From the NCBI GenBank assembly GCA_003141315.1, contig PLLP01000014.1, forward strand, positions 44,459-105,800: a stretch of 61,342 nucleotides of DNA, in the 5' to 3' direction. Shown piece by piece: positions 60,207-61,342 of the stretch. The stretch's first letter is position 1; each line of letters starts with the position of its first letter. The position numbers and the translations under genes were made by a program. The notes beneath the pieces were generated by a model. The model was not told the origin of the DNA. It did no database searches and saw only the letters and a list, made by a program, of their open reading frames with translations. Source of the stretch: Phycisphaerales bacterium. GTDB lineage: Bacteria > Planctomycetota > Phycisphaerae > Sedimentisphaerales > Anaerobacaceae.

Positions 60207-61342
60207 ATGGCGAAAATCACTCTGCCTGATGGCAGTATATTAGAGGTTCAAAACAATACAACAGCAAGGCAGATAGCTGAAAGCATAAGTCCGAAGCTTG
60301 CAAAACAAGCGATAGCAGCTCAAATCAACGGGCAAATTGTTGACTTAATTACTCCTGTAAATTCCGATGTCGCGTTAAAAATTATTACCGGCAAAGACCC
60401 GCAGGGTCTTCATGTAATGCGGCATAGCTGTGCTCACATTATGGCCGAAGCTGTCTGCTCCCTCTGGCCGCAGGCGAAACTCGTGTATGGCCCGCCTGTC
60501 GAGGATGGCTTCTATTATGATATCGACCTCGATGAACCTGTCCGGCCGACCGATTTCGAACGCATCGAGCAGAAAATGCAGGAAATCGTCAAGGCCGACA
60601 AACCCTTCGTAAGAAAAGAAATGTCCCGGCAGGATGCCCTCGCAAAACTCGCCGCCGACAAATACAAAACCGATAACATCAACCGCGCTGAAGGCGACAT
60701 AATGAGTTTTTATTCTCACGGCAGTTCATTCGAAGACCTTTGTCGCGGGCCGCATATCCCCAGCACAGGAAAAGTCGGCAGTTTCAAGATTATGTCTGTC
60801 GCAGGAGCCTACTGGCACGGCGACCCGACTCAAAAAATGCTCCAGCGAATCTACGGCACAGTCTGGCCCTCAAAAAAAGAGCTTGATGATTACATTAACA
60901 TGCTCGAAGAGGCGAAAAAAAGAGACCATCGCATCCTCGGAAAGCAGCTCGATTTATTCAGCTTTAATGATGCGGGGCCGGGCTTTGCCTTTATGCATCC
61001 GAAGGGGATGATAATTTGGAATACAATTGTCGATTTTTGGCGCTCCGTCCATAAACGATACGGCTATAATGAAATTAAAACTCCTATCATCCTCAATGAA
61101 CAGCTCTGGCACAGGTCGGGACACTGGGATAACTACAAAGAGAATATGTATTTCAGCGAGATTGACGGCGTAGGCTATGCCATCAAACCGATGAATTGCC
61201 CCGGCTGCTGCCTTGTTTATAACTCCAATCAGCATTCTTATCGCGAGCTGCCCCTGCGACTGGCGGAACTCGGACTTGTCCACAGGCACGAAGCCAGCGG
61301 CGTTATGCACGGCCTGTTTCGCGTAAGGCAGTTCACACAGGC
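60207..61342 (+). CDS. thrS: Threonyl-tRNA synthetase, C-terminus cut by window end
   Basis: Charges tRNA-Thr. About 378 residues are visible from ATG at 60207: the TGS domain (LPDGSILEVQNNTTARQIAE), the SAD editing domain with HSCAHIMAEAV (HxxxH) and the SFEDLCRGPHIPSTGKV stretch, and the class II core with DFWRSVHKRYGYNEIKTPII, LWHRSGHWDNYKENMY, the zinc-ligand-bearing KPMNCPGC and motif 2 FRVRQFTQ at the window edge. The remaining core and the anticodon domain are beyond the window. A long structured leader precedes it. Confidence 0.97.
   Translation, partial: MAKITLPDGSILEVQNNTTARQIAESISPKLAKQAIAAQINGQIVDLITPVNSDVALKIITGKDPQGLHVMRHSCAHIMAEAVCSLWPQAKLVYGPPVEDGFYYDIDLDEPVRPTDFERIEQKMQEIVKADKPFVRKEMSRQDALAKLAADKYKTDNINRAEGDIMSFYSHGSSFEDLCRGPHIPSTGKVGSFKIMSVAGAYWHGDPTQKMLQRIYGTVWPSKKELDDYINMLEEAKKRDHRILGKQLDLFSFNDAGPGFAFMHPKGMIIWNTIVDFWRSVHKRYGYNEIKTPIILNEQLWHRSGHWDNYKENMYFSEIDGVGYAIKPMNCPGCCLVYNSNQHSYRELPLRLAELGLVHRHEASGVMHGLFRVRQFTQ

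Overview
This window looks like chromosomal DNA of a planctomycete, most likely of the class Phycisphaerae. That placement is inference. It rests on two PEP-CTERM proteins, a planctomycete-style secreted dockerin protein, a YXWGXW-repeat protein, a HYExAFE-family protein, a lipoprotein sulfatase homologue and a receiver/HD-GYP pair beside type II secretion or pilus genes, in DNA of moderate GC. Coding density is high and most genes are housekeeping genes. I see no prophage, transposase, CRISPR array or integrase.

Layout. 1-2.3 kb: glyS (cut by the window start), rpmA and a small dockerin protein. 2.3-8.1 kb: the operon obgE-coaX-mnmE-mutS. 8.2-11.8 kb, minus strand: a zinc-ribbon protein, a HI0933-type flavoprotein, an AEC transporter and a thioredoxin-fold lipoprotein. 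12-15 kb: a DedA protein, a tRNA relic, a YXWGXW protein and two tRNAs. 15.2-19.9 kb, minus: tyrA-purL-purQ, divergent from accA, which has a probable attenuator in its leader. 21.3-22.9 kb, minus: a TsaC/Sua5-phosphatase fusion coupled to rpiB. 23-27 kb: a PilZ protein, a phosphoesterase and a large sensor kinase. 27-30 kb: argH-thiL-tsaE. 30-36 kb: two pseudopilins, a secretin, a receiver and an HD-GYP protein. 36.5-41.3 kb: rpsO, pnp and a sensor kinase/NtrC pair. 41.4-45.9 kb, minus: a nuclease and hom-(homoserine kinase-like)-lysC. 46-54 kb: a DMT transporter, rsmE, a PEP-CTERM protein, then hisS, a HYExAFE protein, rsmD, cca and a degenerate sulfatase. 54-61.3 kb: a HEAT protein, a beta-propeller PEP-CTERM protein, cvpA, a membrane-anchored GspE/PilB-like ATPase, and thrS (cut by the window end).

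Themes. Translation and tRNA biology is dense: three aminoacyl-tRNA synthetases, t6A synthesis (TsaC-like and TsaE), MnmE, CCA addition, two rRNA methylases, L27 and S15. The two tRNA genes lack an encoded CCA, which fits the CCA-adding enzyme being needed. Cyclic-di-GMP genes (PilZ, HD-GYP) share the window with secretion/pilus genes. hom, a phosphoglycerate-mutase-like protein and lysC form a compact aspartate-family operon.

The least ordinary signals are: a sulfatase homologue that has lost every recognisable catalytic residue; structured leaders before accA, thrS, a pseudopilin and the AEC gene; a dispersed GTCCGCC/GGCGGAC palindrome with stuttering low-complexity flanks that also seems to have inserted in frame into mnmE; a Sua5-phosphatase fusion; and a GspE-like ATPase with its own membrane anchor. 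All function calls are from sequence reading only; no search or folding program was run.
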